Source of the DNA: an uncultured Roseibium sp.
GTDB lineage: Bacteria > Pseudomonadota > Alphaproteobacteria > Rhizobiales > Stappiaceae
Assembly (NCBI RefSeq): GCF_963675985.1
Contig: NZ_OY780958.1
Coordinates: 2,418,001 to 2,482,000, forward strand
Length of the DNA stretch: 64,000 nucleotides
Direction of reading: 5' to 3'
Positions 1 through 8,487 of this stretch are shown here, in pieces. The translations under genes were made by a program, and so were the position numbers. The notes beneath the pieces were generated by a model that worked only from the letters and a program-made list of their open reading frames with translations, had not been told where the DNA came from and made no database searches. How positions within the stretch are numbered: the first letter of the stretch is position 1; each line of letters begins with the position of its first letter.

Positions 1-1
1 A

Positions 2-277
2 AACTACCTGGCGGCGATCGAGGAACACCAGCCGGACATCGTCGGCATGTCGGCGCTCCTGACCACCACCATGCCTTACATGAAGGTCGTCATCGACACC
101 ATGAAGGAACAGGGCCTGCGCGACGATTACATCGTCCTCGTCGGCGGTGCGCCGCTCAACGAGGAATTCGCGGACGCCATCGGCGCGGACGGCTATTGCC
201 GGGATGCGGCCGTGGCGGTGGAAATGGCCAAGGACCTGATCGCCCGCAGGCACAACATGCTTGCCGGAAAGGCCTGA
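2..277 (+). CDS. Corrinoid (B12-binding) methyl carrier protein, C-terminal part
   Basis: The window opens inside this gene, so only about the last 91 residues are visible. They match the second half of a cobalamin-binding Rossmann domain: a SALLTTT stretch (the SxL motif), then VLVGGAP (the GG motif) and GADGYCRDA near the end. The DxHxxG motif carrying the cobalt-ligating His must lie upstream, outside the window. Proteins of this family (MttC/MtgC or the B12 domain of MetH) shuttle a methyl group between a methyltransferase and its acceptor. The next gene starts 22 bases after the stop. The following methyl-THF methyltransferase and corrinoid activase genes support the role. Confidence 0.9.
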   Translation, partial: NYLAAIEEHQPDIVGMSALLTTTMPYMKVVIDTMKEQGLRDDYIVLVGGAPLNEEFADAIGADGYCRDAAVAVEMAKDLIARRHNMLAGKA

Positions 278-299
278 CACGAACCGGGGAGGCATTGGA

Positions 300-947
300 A
301 TGGCCTCCAGCGAACCGCTGTTTCCGTTTGAGCCGGAGCCCGAACCGCTCCGGAAGATCGGACGTGTGCTGGTGATCGCATGCGGCGCGCTCGCCCGCGA
401 GATCAAGGCGATCCGGGAGCTGAACGGGTTTACCCATATCGACCTGACCTGCCTGCCCGCCCAGCTGCACAACACGCCGCAGAAGATTCCGGAGGCCGTA
501 CGCGCGGCGATCCTTCAGAAACGCGACATCTACGACGAAATCCTGGTGGCCTATGCGGATTGCGGCACCGGCGGACTTCTGGACAAAGTTCTGGCGGAAA
601 CCGGCACGAAGCGCATCGGCGGCGCGCATTGCTATGCCTTCTTTACCGGCCTCGACGCCTTTGACGCCCTGGAGGAAGACCAGCTCGGCACATTCTACCT
701 GACCGACTTCCTGGCCCGGCACTTCGAGACCATGGTGATGGCCCCGCTTGGCCTGAACTGGCACCCCCACCTGCGCGACATCTACTTCGCCCACTACACC
801 CGCGTGCTCTACCTGGCCCAGACCGACGACCCGAAACTCGAAGCCGCCGCCCGCAAGGCCGCCGAGCGGCTTGGACTGGCGTTCGAGATGCAGAAGACAG
901 GGTACGGGATGCTGGAGACGTTTTTGGCGGAGAGAGAGGCCAGATAG
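300..947 (+). CDS. DUF1638 domain-containing protein
   Basis: A 215-residue soluble protein of the DUF1638 family, whose biochemical activity is not established. I chose ATG 300 because GGGGAGG (286-292) lies seven bases upstream. An in-frame TTG at 261 would overlap the previous gene. Visible features include a GRVLVIACGALARE strand-turn segment near the N-terminus, a YADCGTGG motif, and later GGAHCYAFF with a conserved-looking Cys. It follows the corrinoid protein directly. DUF1638 genes recur beside corrinoid methyltransferase genes, so a role in corrinoid methyl transfer or cofactor handling is inferred from context only. Confidence 0.8.
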   Translation: MASSEPLFPFEPEPEPLRKIGRVLVIACGALAREIKAIRELNGFTHIDLTCLPAQLHNTPQKIPEAVRAAILQKRDIYDEILVAYADCGTGGLLDKVLAETGTKRIGGAHCYAFFTGLDAFDALEEDQLGTFYLTDFLARHFETMVMAPLGLNWHPHLRDIYFAHYTRVLYLAQTDDPKLEAAARKAAERLGLAFEMQKTGYGMLETFLAEREAR

Positions 948-1049
948 AGCGAAAAACCCCGCGTCGCATTTCCACCTAGCCGTGCCGGTTTCCCGCATCT
1001 TGAAAACCCGCTCTTCCGGCAATCATGAGCATCGAAAGGACGCTCTCTC

Positions 1050-1370
1050 ATGGCGCAGAAGATCATCGTTTACTGGCGGGATATCCCGGCGCAGGTACTC
1101 GTGAAGAAGGGCCGCAAGGCTGCCCGGCGGGAACTGCCGGCCGTGTTCATGGAAACGGTCGACGCATGCGCCATGCGGGTCGGGGCGAAGGACACGGACG
1201 CCTATCTGGCCGAATGGCGCAGAAGCGATCCCGTCGATGTCTCCGACGACCTGGAAAGCGAAGCGGATGCGGCAGCCGAAGCGCTCATTGCCGCCTATCC
1301 AAAAGACAGACTGAAAGACCTCATGGCACGGGAAGGCTTTGAGCCTTCCGCTGCCGATATTTCCTCCTGA
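1050..1370 (+). CDS. 'Virulence factor' family protein (PF13769-like)
   Basis: A 106-residue soluble protein starting MAQKIIVYWRDIPAQV, with the YWRDIPAQV and KGR segments typical of the small family annotated 'virulence factor'. The name is historical; no enzymatic function is known. An AAGGA-type ribosome site precedes ATG 1050. It sits between DUF1638 and the methyl-THF methyltransferase, which starts 17 bases after its stop, so it is probably co-transcribed with the corrinoid system. I infer an accessory role in methionine or methyl metabolism rather than virulence. Confidence 0.75.
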   Translation: MAQKIIVYWRDIPAQVLVKKGRKAARRELPAVFMETVDACAMRVGAKDTDAYLAEWRRSDPVDVSDDLESEADAAAEALIAAYPKDRLKDLMAREGFEPSAADISS

Positions 1371-1387
1371 ACTCCCAAGGGACAGCC

Positions 1388-2344
1388 ATGACACGCACCG
1401 TCGTTGCCTCTGCCACCAGAGAAATCATCATCGGCTTCGACCAGCCTTTTTGTGTCATCGGAGAACGGATCAATCCGACCGGGCGCAAGAAGCTGGCCGC
1501 GGAAATGATCGCCGGGAACTTCGACACGGTGGAGGCCGATGCCCTGGCCCAGGTCGCGGCGGGCGCCACAATGCTTGACGTCAACGCGGGCGTGACGGCG
1601 GTCAATCCGAACGAAACCGAACCGCCGCTTATGGTCAAAACTCTCGAGATCGTTCAAGGGCTTGTGGACGTTCCCTTGTCCATCGATTCATCCGTGACGG
1701 CCGCCATCGAGGCCGGCCTCAGGGTCGCCAAGGGGCGTCCCCTGGTGAACTCGGTCACCGGCGAAGAGGAAAAGCTGGAAGCGATCCTGCCGCTTTGCAA
1801 GAAATACGATGTGCCGGTGGTTGCGATCTCCAATGACGAGACCGGGATTTCCGAAGACCCGGACGTGCGCTTCGCGGTTGCCAAGAAGATCGTGGAGCGC
1901 GCCGCCGACTACGGCATTCCGGCCCATGATATCGTTGTCGATCCGCTGGTCATGCCGATCGGCGCCATGGGCACGGCTGGCCAGCAGGTGTTCGCCCTGC
2001 TCCGCCGCCTGCGCGAGGAGCTGAAGGTCAACACCACCTGCGGGCTGTCCAACATTTCCTTCGGCCTGCCCCATCGCCACGGCATCAACGCCGCCTTCAT
2101 CCCCATGGTGGTTGCGTCCGGCATGACCAGTGCGATCATGAACCCCTGCCGTCCGCAGGAAATGGAAGCGGTGCGCGCGGCCAACGTGCTTGCCGGCCAC
2201 GATCCCAATTGCGGCGAGTGGATCATGAAGTATCGCGATTATACGCCGGCCGCAGCGGGCGCTCCGGCAGCAACCGAAGCTCCGTCAAGCGGAGGCCGCC
2301 GGCGCGGCGGACGCGAGGGCCGTCGCAGGAGCGCGAGCGTCTGA
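1388..2344 (+). CDS. Methyltetrahydrofolate:corrinoid methyltransferase (pterin-binding domain)
   Basis: A 318-residue TIM-barrel protein of the pterin-binding/DHPS-like family (MtgA, or the folate module of MetH). GERINPTGRK near residue 24, LDVNAG, SIDSS and the later NISFGLP are the folate-site motifs. It should move the methyl group between methyl-THF and the cob(I)/methylcob(III)amide protein encoded at the window's left edge. The start ATG 1388 has AAGGGA just upstream. The last 19 residues form a glycine/arginine tail (GGRRRGGREGRRR) that is not part of the barrel. Similar tails occur on other enzymes of this island. The activase gene follows after 37 bases. Confidence 0.9.
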   Translation: MTRTVVASATREIIIGFDQPFCVIGERINPTGRKKLAAEMIAGNFDTVEADALAQVAAGATMLDVNAGVTAVNPNETEPPLMVKTLEIVQGLVDVPLSIDSSVTAAIEAGLRVAKGRPLVNSVTGEEEKLEAILPLCKKYDVPVVAISNDETGISEDPDVRFAVAKKIVERAADYGIPAHDIVVDPLVMPIGAMGTAGQQVFALLRRLREELKVNTTCGLSNISFGLPHRHGINAAFIPMVVASGMTSAIMNPCRPQEMEAVRAANVLAGHDPNCGEWIMKYRDYTPAAAGAPAATEAPSSGGRRRGGREGRRRSASV

Positions 2345-2381
2345 CGACGAAACAGAAACGCCGAGAGCGAGCAAAGCTCAG

Positions 2382-4409
2382 ATGACCGAGACGAAGAACC
2401 TGGCAAAGGTTGTCTTCCAGCCGAGCGGCCGGCGGGGCACGTTTCCGCTCGGTACGCCGCTGCTCGATGCCGCCCGCTCCCTCGGGGTCTACGTAGAATC
2501 CGTCTGCGGCGGGCGCGGCATCTGCGGGCGCTGCCAGATCTCCGTGTCGGAAGGCAACTTCGCCAAGGAGGGCCTGACCAGTGCGGCGGACCACCTTGCC
2601 GACGAAACCGAGGCGGAGGCGCGTTACCGGGGCTTGAGGAACCTTGCGTCCGACCGGCGCCTCTCCTGTCAGGCGAAGATCACGGGCGACCTCATCGTCG
2701 ATGTGCCCACAGATGCCCAGACCAACCGGCAGGTGGTGCGCAAGCGCGCCGAAGTCCGGGCGATCGAGCCGAAACCCTCGATCTCCCTTGCGACGGTCAC
2801 AATCGCCGAGCCGGACATGGACCTGCCGCGCGGCGATGCCGACCGGCTGCGGGACGCCTTGACCGAAAAGACCCGCCTATCCGGCCTCATTCTGGACCCT
2901 GCCCTGTTGGCGTCGGTTCAGGCCACCTTGCGCGCCGGCGACTGGACGGTGACAGCCGCCATTCAGCGGGACAACGCTGCAGGCCCGATCGTCACCGCGC
3001 TCTGGCCGGGGGAAAAGACCACCGTTTACGGCCTTGCGGTCGATATCGGTTCCACAACGATCGCAGCCCATCTCTGCGATCTTCAGACCGGTCGCACGGT
3101 TTCCTCCGCCGGAACCTCCAATCCACAGATTCGCTTCGGCGAAGACCTGATGTCGCGGGTTTCCTACATCCAGATGAACCCGGAGAAACTGCGGGATCTC
3201 ACGAAAGTCGTGCGCGACGCGATCAACGCGCTGGTCGGCAAGCTCGTTGGCGATGTGGGCGCGGAGCGTGACGATGTGCTCGACGCGACCTTCGTCGGCA
3301 ACCCGGTCATGCATCACCTGTTCCTCGGGATCAGCCCGGTGGAGTTGGGCGGCGCGCCCTTCGCACTTGCGGTCTCCGATGCCTTCACCCTGCCGGCCCG
3401 CGACCTCGACCTGGAGCTTAATCGCAGCGCGCGGGTCTATATGCTCCCCTGCATCGCGGGCCACGTCGGCGCCGATGCGGCAGCTGCCACCCTGTCCGAA
3501 GCGCCCTACAAGCGGGACGACATCACCCTGCTGGTGGATGTCGGCACCAACGCGGAAATCGTGCTCGGCAACAAGGACCGGCTGCTCGCCGCCAATTCCC
3601 CGACCGGGCCCGCATTCGAAGGGGCTGAAATCTCTTCCGGCCAGCGGGCCGCTCCCGGCGCCATCGAGCGCCTTCGGATCGACCGGGATACCCTGGAGCC
3701 GCGCTACAAGGTGATCGGCCTCGACGAATGGTCCGACGAGCCAGGTTTTGCGGAAAAGATCGACCAGGTTGGCGTGACGGGCATTTGCGGCTCAGGCATC
3801 ATCGAGGCCGTGGCGGAAATGTTCCTGTCCGGCCTGATCACCGAAGACGGCGTTATCGACGGGGCCATGGCGGAACGGACCTCCCGTATCGTTCCGAGGG
3901 GCCGAACGTTTGCCTATGTGATCGCGACGGACGGCATCGAGATTTCGATCCTCCAGACCGATATCCGAGCCATCCAGCTTGCCAAGGCCGCGCTTTATGC
4001 CGGGGTCAAGCTTCTGCAGGACAAGCTCGGCACCAGCCGGATCGACCGGATCCGGCTTGCCGGCGCCTTCGGCAGCTATATCGATCCGACCTACGCGATG
4101 GTGCTGGGCCTGATCCCGGATTGCCCGATCGACGGCGTCGCAGGCGTCGGCAACGCGGCCGGGACCGGAGCGCGCATGGCGCTGCTCAACACCGACTACC
4201 GTCGCGAGATCGAGCAGACCGTGCGAGAGATCGAAAAGATCGAGACCGCCCTGGAGCCGAAATTCCAGGAGCATTTTGTCAACGCCATGGCGCTACCGAA
4301 CAAGGTCGACCCGTTCCCGAACCTGCGCGAAGCCGTGGCCCTGCCGGAGCGCAAGCTGCAGGCCGGCGGCGAAGCGGGTGGCGGGCGCAGGCGGCGTCGC
4401 CGGGGGTAG
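2382..4409 (+). CDS. Corrinoid activation protein: 2Fe-2S ferredoxin + ASKHA (DUF4445) domain
   Basis: A 675-residue protein related to RamA-type and other ATP-dependent reductive activators of corrinoid proteins. The N-terminal ferredoxin has cysteines C42, C48 and C51 (CGGRGICGRC) and a fourth at C96, the 2Fe-2S ligand pattern. After a linker, the ASKHA kinase-like fold starts near residue 210 with a GLAVDIGSTTIAAH phosphate loop, followed by DVGTNAEIVLG and GICGSGIIE. It should rescue inactive cob(II)alamin to cob(I)alamin using an electron and ATP. Split methionine synthases need such a partner because they lack the SAM-dependent activation domain of MetH. The C-terminus ends in six consecutive arginines. 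Confidence 0.9.
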   Translation: MTETKNLAKVVFQPSGRRGTFPLGTPLLDAARSLGVYVESVCGGRGICGRCQISVSEGNFAKEGLTSAADHLADETEAEARYRGLRNLASDRRLSCQAKITGDLIVDVPTDAQTNRQVVRKRAEVRAIEPKPSISLATVTIAEPDMDLPRGDADRLRDALTEKTRLSGLILDPALLASVQATLRAGDWTVTAAIQRDNAAGPIVTALWPGEKTTVYGLAVDIGSTTIAAHLCDLQTGRTVSSAGTSNPQIRFGEDLMSRVSYIQMNPEKLRDLTKVVRDAINALVGKLVGDVGAERDDVLDATFVGNPVMHHLFLGISPVELGGAPFALAVSDAFTLPARDLDLELNRSARVYMLPCIAGHVGADAAAATLSEAPYKRDDITLLVDVGTNAEIVLGNKDRLLAANSPTGPAFEGAEISSGQRAAPGAIERLRIDRDTLEPRYKVIGLDEWSDEPGFAEKIDQVGVTGICGSGIIEAVAEMFLSGLITEDGVIDGAMAERTSRIVPRGRTFAYVIATDGIEISILQTDIRAIQLAKAALYAGVKLLQDKLGTSRIDRIRLAGAFGSYIDPTYAMVLGLIPDCPIDGVAGVGNAAGTGARMALLNTDYRREIEQTVREIEKIETALEPKFQEHFVNAMALPNKVDPFPNLREAVALPERKLQAGGEAGGGRRRRRRG

Positions 4410-4420
4410 CACCTCCCCCG

Positions 4421-5653
4421 TCAATGTCCGCCCAGCGCTCCGGTGGCGATCTGAAAGCCGGCAATGGTGACACAGATCACGCAGCCCACAAGGCCCCACC
4501 AACGGAACCGGTGAAGGCTCTTGTCACCCAGACCGCTGCCGAGGCGAAACAACGACAGATTGACAAGCGCAAAGACGGCCAGCGTCACCAGGCTTGTCGC
4601 TTCGGCCAGCTGCACCAGCGGAAAGGAAACCGCAAGCGCCAGGACTGCTATGGTCACCACCAGTGTCGCCCGTCCGGGCGTTCGCCGTTTCGGACCGACC
4701 CAGGCAAACCATTTCGGCGCAATGCCGTCATTCGCCATGCCGTAGAGCACCCGGCTCACCATGACGATCTGCACCAGGATACCGTTGATCATGGCAATGG
4801 CTGCGGCCGCCGCGACCGGCTTGCCCGAAAGGCCGGTGATCTGTTCGAACAGGACCGACATCGGAGCAGCGGACCCGGCAACCGCATCCCGGTCCGGCGC
4901 CGTGACCGCAACGATGGACAGAAGAACGTAAAGCACGACCGTGATGCCCAGTGTCCAGAACACGGCCCGCGGTGCGGTCCGTTCCGGATCCACCGTTTCC
5001 TCGGCCATGTTTTCGATATCCTCGAAACCGACAAACGCGAAAAAGGCGATCACGCCGCCAGACAGGATCCCGGCAAGCAGAGTTCCGTCCAGAGGCGGAA
5101 CGAACGAGGGCGCCCATTCAGGCACGTCCGCGATGAGCGGCGCACCGAACACGATGACGATGATGAGGGTGCCAACCTCCAGGAACGTGATCACGCCGGC
5201 GAAGAGGACGCTCTCGCGCACGCCGAGCCAGGCGATAGCAGCCAATCCGCCGACTACGGCAATGAGCAGAACACTTTGCGGCAGCGGCACCAGGGCCCGC
5301 ATGTATCCGGCAAAGGCAAGGGCGACCACGGCGCTTGAAATCGTGCCGGTCGCGCAGACGCCGTAGCCAACAAGCTTTCCCGGAAACGTCCCGAGCCCGC
5401 GATGAACGAACACCGCCTCCCCGCCGGCTTTCGGGAACCGGCTGACCAGAAGCGCATAGGAAACCCCGGTGACACCGGCGATCAGGCCGGCCAGCAGGAA
5501 GGAGAGCGGTGCATAGCTGCCGGCCAGCGTCAGGATTTCGCCGATCAGGGCAAAAATACCGGCGCCGACGGTCACGCCGACGCCGTAGAAGACCAGCCAC
5601 GGCAGGGTCAGGGCTCTCCTCAGGGTCGCCGGTTTTGATTCTGGCTCGCTCAT
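4421..5653 (-). CDS. APC-family amino acid/polyamine permease
   Basis: A 410-residue integral membrane protein of the amino acid-polyamine-organocation superfamily. The first helix holds the family signature GVGVTVGAGIFALIGE, and about twelve hydrophobic segments follow. FAFVGFEDIENMAEE is the TM6-region consensus. The substrate cannot be read from sequence. It converges on the corrinoid activase with 11 bases between stops, so the two do not share a transcript. Uptake of an amino acid or betaine-type compound is possible but unproven. Confidence 0.88.
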   Translation of the reverse strand: MSEPESKPATLRRALTLPWLVFYGVGVTVGAGIFALIGEILTLAGSYAPLSFLLAGLIAGVTGVSYALLVSRFPKAGGEAVFVHRGLGTFPGKLVGYGVCATGTISSAVVALAFAGYMRALVPLPQSVLLIAVVGGLAAIAWLGVRESVLFAGVITFLEVGTLIIVIVFGAPLIADVPEWAPSFVPPLDGTLLAGILSGGVIAFFAFVGFEDIENMAEETVDPERTAPRAVFWTLGITVVLYVLLSIVAVTAPDRDAVAGSAAPMSVLFEQITGLSGKPVAAAAAIAMINGILVQIVMVSRVLYGMANDGIAPKWFAWVGPKRRTPGRATLVVTIAVLALAVSFPLVQLAEATSLVTLAVFALVNLSLFRLGSGLGDKSLHRFRWWGLVGCVICVTIAGFQIATGALGGH

Positions 5654-5695
5654 AAGGCCATTAATGCAGACACCACCGGAGGAAGTCGATCAGGG

Positions 5696-6523
5696 TCAGC
5701 GGTCGAAATCGTCGTACTGCCACATCCTCTGTTGCCAGATCTTTTCACCGATCAGGCAGTCATACGGCTCTTCCTTGAAGAGCTGCGCAGGCATGACGCG
5801 CGGCTTCGGCATCTCCACACCGCCGATCTCCAGCACCAGCTTCCGCCGGACGGCTTCGGGAAACTCCTCCCATTCGGTCACCGGAATAACGAAACTCCCC
5901 GGTCCTCCGGTCACGCAGCGATGATAGTAGACATCCAGATCCGGGATATTGAACCAGGACCCCATGCCGCTCGAGGTCATCAGCGGCAGGCCGTTGATGA
6001 TGATGCCTTTTGCAACGGCCTTGTCCCGTTCCTCGGTTACGGGGAGGCCCTGATTGTTGGGACCGTCGCCGGAGATGTCGATCACGAGCCGGTCTGCCGA
6101 AAAAGGCACCTGTTCGAGGCGTTCGACGCCTGCGCGGATGGCGCCCGACAGAGACGTGCGGCGCGCGCCCACACTGTTTTCCGACAGAAGCAGGGCCGCG
6201 ATTGCCTCCGCATCCGCCTGATTTTCGATCAGTGTCCAGCCGATGATTTCATGGACATAACTGTCGGCGGCCCATTCGTAGAGGGTCACCGCGATGCGGC
6301 CATAGACACCGTCCTGGATTGCCCGGACGACTTCTGGACTGGCAATGGCCGCGGCATAACCTTTCCGCTGGATTCGCAGCTCCTCATAGGACATGGACCG
6401 GGAGACGTCGACCGCGATCACCAACGCGACATCGACCCGGTCCTGCGCCCGAGCGGACGGCAGGAAACTGAGGAAAAGCAGCAAGGCGCCGGCAAGCGGC
6501 CTGACATATCCCGGAACACGCAT
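5696..6523 (-). CDS. DUF1194 domain-containing secreted protein (von Willebrand A-like)
   Basis: A 275-residue protein with a Sec signal peptide (hydrophobic stretch ALLLFLSFLP, predicted cleavage after ARA) followed by a vWA-like domain. VALVIAVDVSRSMS contains the DxSxS metal-ion-dependent adhesion motif, and VIDISGDGPNNQG fits the downstream vWA strand-loop. The family is common in alphaproteobacteria and has no assigned function; binding to a periplasmic or surface partner is inferred. It lies 42 bases upstream of the permease on the same strand, so co-transcription is possible. Confidence 0.85.
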   Translation of the reverse strand: MRVPGYVRPLAGALLLFLSFLPSARAQDRVDVALVIAVDVSRSMSYEELRIQRKGYAAAIASPEVVRAIQDGVYGRIAVTLYEWAADSYVHEIIGWTLIENQADAEAIAALLLSENSVGARRTSLSGAIRAGVERLEQVPFSADRLVIDISGDGPNNQGLPVTEERDKAVAKGIIINGLPLMTSSGMGSWFNIPDLDVYYHRCVTGGPGSFVIPVTEWEEFPEAVRRKLVLEIGGVEMPKPRVMPAQLFKEEPYDCLIGEKIWQQRMWQYDDFDR

Positions 6524-6903
6524 GCTTCAGCGTAAATCAGACAGGCATGTTCCGCCTAGAGGCAATCGTCCGGCTGCAGATAAACCCTGCGTTATCATGG
6601 ATTTTGGTGGTTTATCCGTCGCGCGATCAGCGAAACCTCACTAAGGCCCTTGCCGAAGAGGTTGGCACTTCTGAACCATTCCTGATCTCAAAACGTGATC
6701 ATGCCGTTGGAATTGATTTCCATCAGTTAGCGCCCGATGCTCCAATCTTGCGGTGAACCATCCAATGAATATAAATATTTGAAAAGAAACGTATCGAATC
6801 GCGGCAGCGAGAGAGCGCAATCCGGACAGCGAAATGCCCGAAGGATGGTCTTTTCGCCGGAGAGAAGCGCGTATGTACGAACCGAAATGGGAGCTGTCCG
6901 AAA
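6524..6903 (+). other. Intergenic stretch, no supported gene
   Basis: Roughly 380 bases between the DUF1194 gene and the 48-residue membrane protein gene. Short open frames exist on both strands (one at 6547-6756), but none has a convincing ribosome site or recognisable protein. The middle part is less GC-rich than its surroundings, consistent with promoters for the divergent flanking genes. Confidence 0.5.
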
Positions 6904-7050
6904 ATGAAGCGCAACGTTCTCTACCTCATTATCGCCATCCTCGTTATCGCCATCATGGTCTTGGGTTATAATTTTTACCAGGAACGCCAAAAAAAGAGTG
7001 GCATAGATATAGAGATTGGAAAGTCCGGCATTTCCGTAGAAACCAAATAG
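6904..7050 (+). CDS. Small single-pass membrane protein (48 aa)
   Basis: An open frame of 48 codons: MKRNVLYLII opens a hydrophobic segment of about 20 residues, followed by a YQERQKK turn and a short hydrophilic tail containing GIDIEIG and GISVETK. It starts ATG 6904, with GGGAG (6889-6893) upstream. From memory, similar short proteins (an MKRNxLYL start, one helix, an IEIGxxGISVETK-like tail) are widespread and unnamed in alphaproteobacteria. Function is unknown. The topology suggests an inner-membrane anchor with a small beta-forming tail on the periplasmic side, which is inference. Confidence 0.7.
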   Translation: MKRNVLYLIIAILVIAIMVLGYNFYQERQKKSGIDIEIGKSGISVETK

Positions 7051-7351
7051 GCAAGAATAACCCGATTGGTTTCCCGATTAGGGGTCGGTTCGGAAATAGA
7101 ATAACCGTTTTACCTGCGCCGGGTCCGCGACATTCTTTGGAGGCGGTCCGGCGCCTTGTGTCTGCATCGTTGCCTTTGTCAGCGATCCGTATTCCGGCTT
7201 TTATGGCAGGCAAGAGACGATCTGGTCCTTCCAGATCACTGGCCTGTCCGCCGCATTGCCGGAATTAATCCCGTTTTTTCAATGGTCTCCTGCCAGAGGC
7301 TGCAAATCCGGGTCGCGTGACAAATGAAGATGCCCTGCCGGTCCACAGAAC
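7051..7351. other. Intergenic stretch with one perfect hairpin
   Basis: About 300 bases between the small membrane protein and the methyltransferase gene that ends at 7352 on the minus strand. No coding frame is convincing. A perfect seven-base inverted repeat, GATCTGG (7219-7225) and CCAGATC (7231-7237) with a five-base loop, could end transcription from either side, but there is no clear T-run. Confidence 0.5.
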
Positions 7352-8380
7352 CTAGTCCCGACGGCGGCCTCTGCGGCGGCCGGAATTGCCGTCCCCTCTC
7401 TCGGCCCGTGCCGTATCGGCGTCCTTGTTCGCTGGAGACACAAGCGGTCCGATTCTGCTTAGAATCTGCTCAAGGGAGGGCCGTTCCCCTGCGGTGTGGC
7501 TGTCCATCGCCTGCCGCATGGCGGAGATGTGACCCGCAGACGTGCCGCAGCAGCCGCCGATAATCCGGGCTCCGGCATCAATCGCCATGCGGGTGTAATC
7601 GGCCATCAGCTCCGGCGTTCCGGTATAAACGACCTCATCGCCCCTGATCTGGGGAATCCCGCAATTTCCCTTGGCGACGACGATGGCCTCCGGATCGGCT
7701 TCCGTAATTTCCAGGATCGCGGCCAGAAGATCGGACGCCCCGACCCCGCAATTGGAGCCGATGGCGACGGGTGTACAGGCGAATTCGGATTTCAGCGCGC
7801 CGAGGCCTTTCGGCGGCAAGCCCATCATGGTCCGGCCGGCGGTATCGAAGCTGGCGGTGATCACCAGCGGCAGGCCGCTGCCCTGCGCGGCTTCAGCCGC
7901 CGCCTTCATTTCTTCCGCCGCCGACATGGTCTCGACCCAGAGGATATCGGCCCCGCCTTCGACAAGACCTTCGATCTGTTCGCGGAAGGCTTCGACCGCG
8001 TCTTCGTGGCTCAGGGCACCGAGCGGCTGGAACAATTCGCCCGTCGGACCGATGGACCCAGCGATCAGGATGTCCCGGTCGGCCTCTTCGGCCACGTCCC
8101 GGGCAAGGCGGACAGCGGCGGCGTTCAGTTCCTTCACCCGGCCCTCCGCCCCATGCAGCTTCAGCCGATGCCGGTTGGCGCCGAAGGTGTTGGTCAGGAT
8201 GATATCGGACCCGGCCTCAACGAAGCCGCGATGCAGCGCCCTGATCTTGTCCGGCTCATCGACGTTCCACAGTTCGGGTGCGTCGCCGGAGACGAGCCCC
8301 ATGTCAAACAGCGTCGTCCCCGTCGCGCCATCGGCCAGGAGCGTGCCTTTTTCGACCAGTAGTTTTTCGAATTTGGACAT
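7352..8380 (-). CDS. bmt: Betaine/cobalamin-dependent homocysteine S-methyltransferase
   Basis: A 342-residue homocysteine methyltransferase (BHMT or MetH first-domain family). LADGATGTTLFDMG opens the barrel. The zinc ligands are the Cys in IGSNCG and the pair in GGCCGT, and ETM and the NTFGANR loop fit the homocysteine pocket. It transfers a methyl group to homocysteine to make methionine, either from glycine betaine or, in split MetH systems, from a methylcorrinoid protein. The corrinoid, methyl-THF and activase genes nearby favour the second or both. The protein ends in an extra arginine tail (GRRRGRRRD). It lies 107 bases downstream of the dimethylglycine-dehydrogenase gene on the same strand. 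Confidence 0.9.
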   Translation of the reverse strand: MSKFEKLLVEKGTLLADGATGTTLFDMGLVSGDAPELWNVDEPDKIRALHRGFVEAGSDIILTNTFGANRHRLKLHGAEGRVKELNAAAVRLARDVAEEADRDILIAGSIGPTGELFQPLGALSHEDAVEAFREQIEGLVEGGADILWVETMSAAEEMKAAAEAAQGSGLPLVITASFDTAGRTMMGLPPKGLGALKSEFACTPVAIGSNCGVGASDLLAAILEITEADPEAIVVAKGNCGIPQIRGDEVVYTGTPELMADYTRMAIDAGARIIGGCCGTSAGHISAMRQAMDSHTAGERPSLEQILSRIGPLVSPANKDADTARAERGDGNSGRRRGRRRD

Positions 8381-8430
8381 TGAGGCCTGTCTTTCCTGAC
8401 TTGTCGGTTATGTAGATTTTTCCGCTTGTT

Positions 8431-8450
8431 CCCCTCTCACCCGTGAGGGG
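8431..8450. repeat. Inverted repeat between dmgdh-like gene and bmt
   Basis: CCCCTC and GAGGGG arms, with further TCAC/GTGA pairing inside, form a compact hairpin in the 107-base gap. There is no T-run, so it may be an mRNA processing or attenuation element rather than a terminator. Confidence 0.4.
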
Positions 8451-8487
8451 AATTCGCCAAGAATCAGAATACCTTGAACCTTTCCGA

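Noticed and set aside
6547..6756. Open frame of 69 codons upstream of the small membrane protein
   Set aside because: No ribosome site, no recognisable motif, and comparable frames exist on the opposite strand, so it looks like chance.
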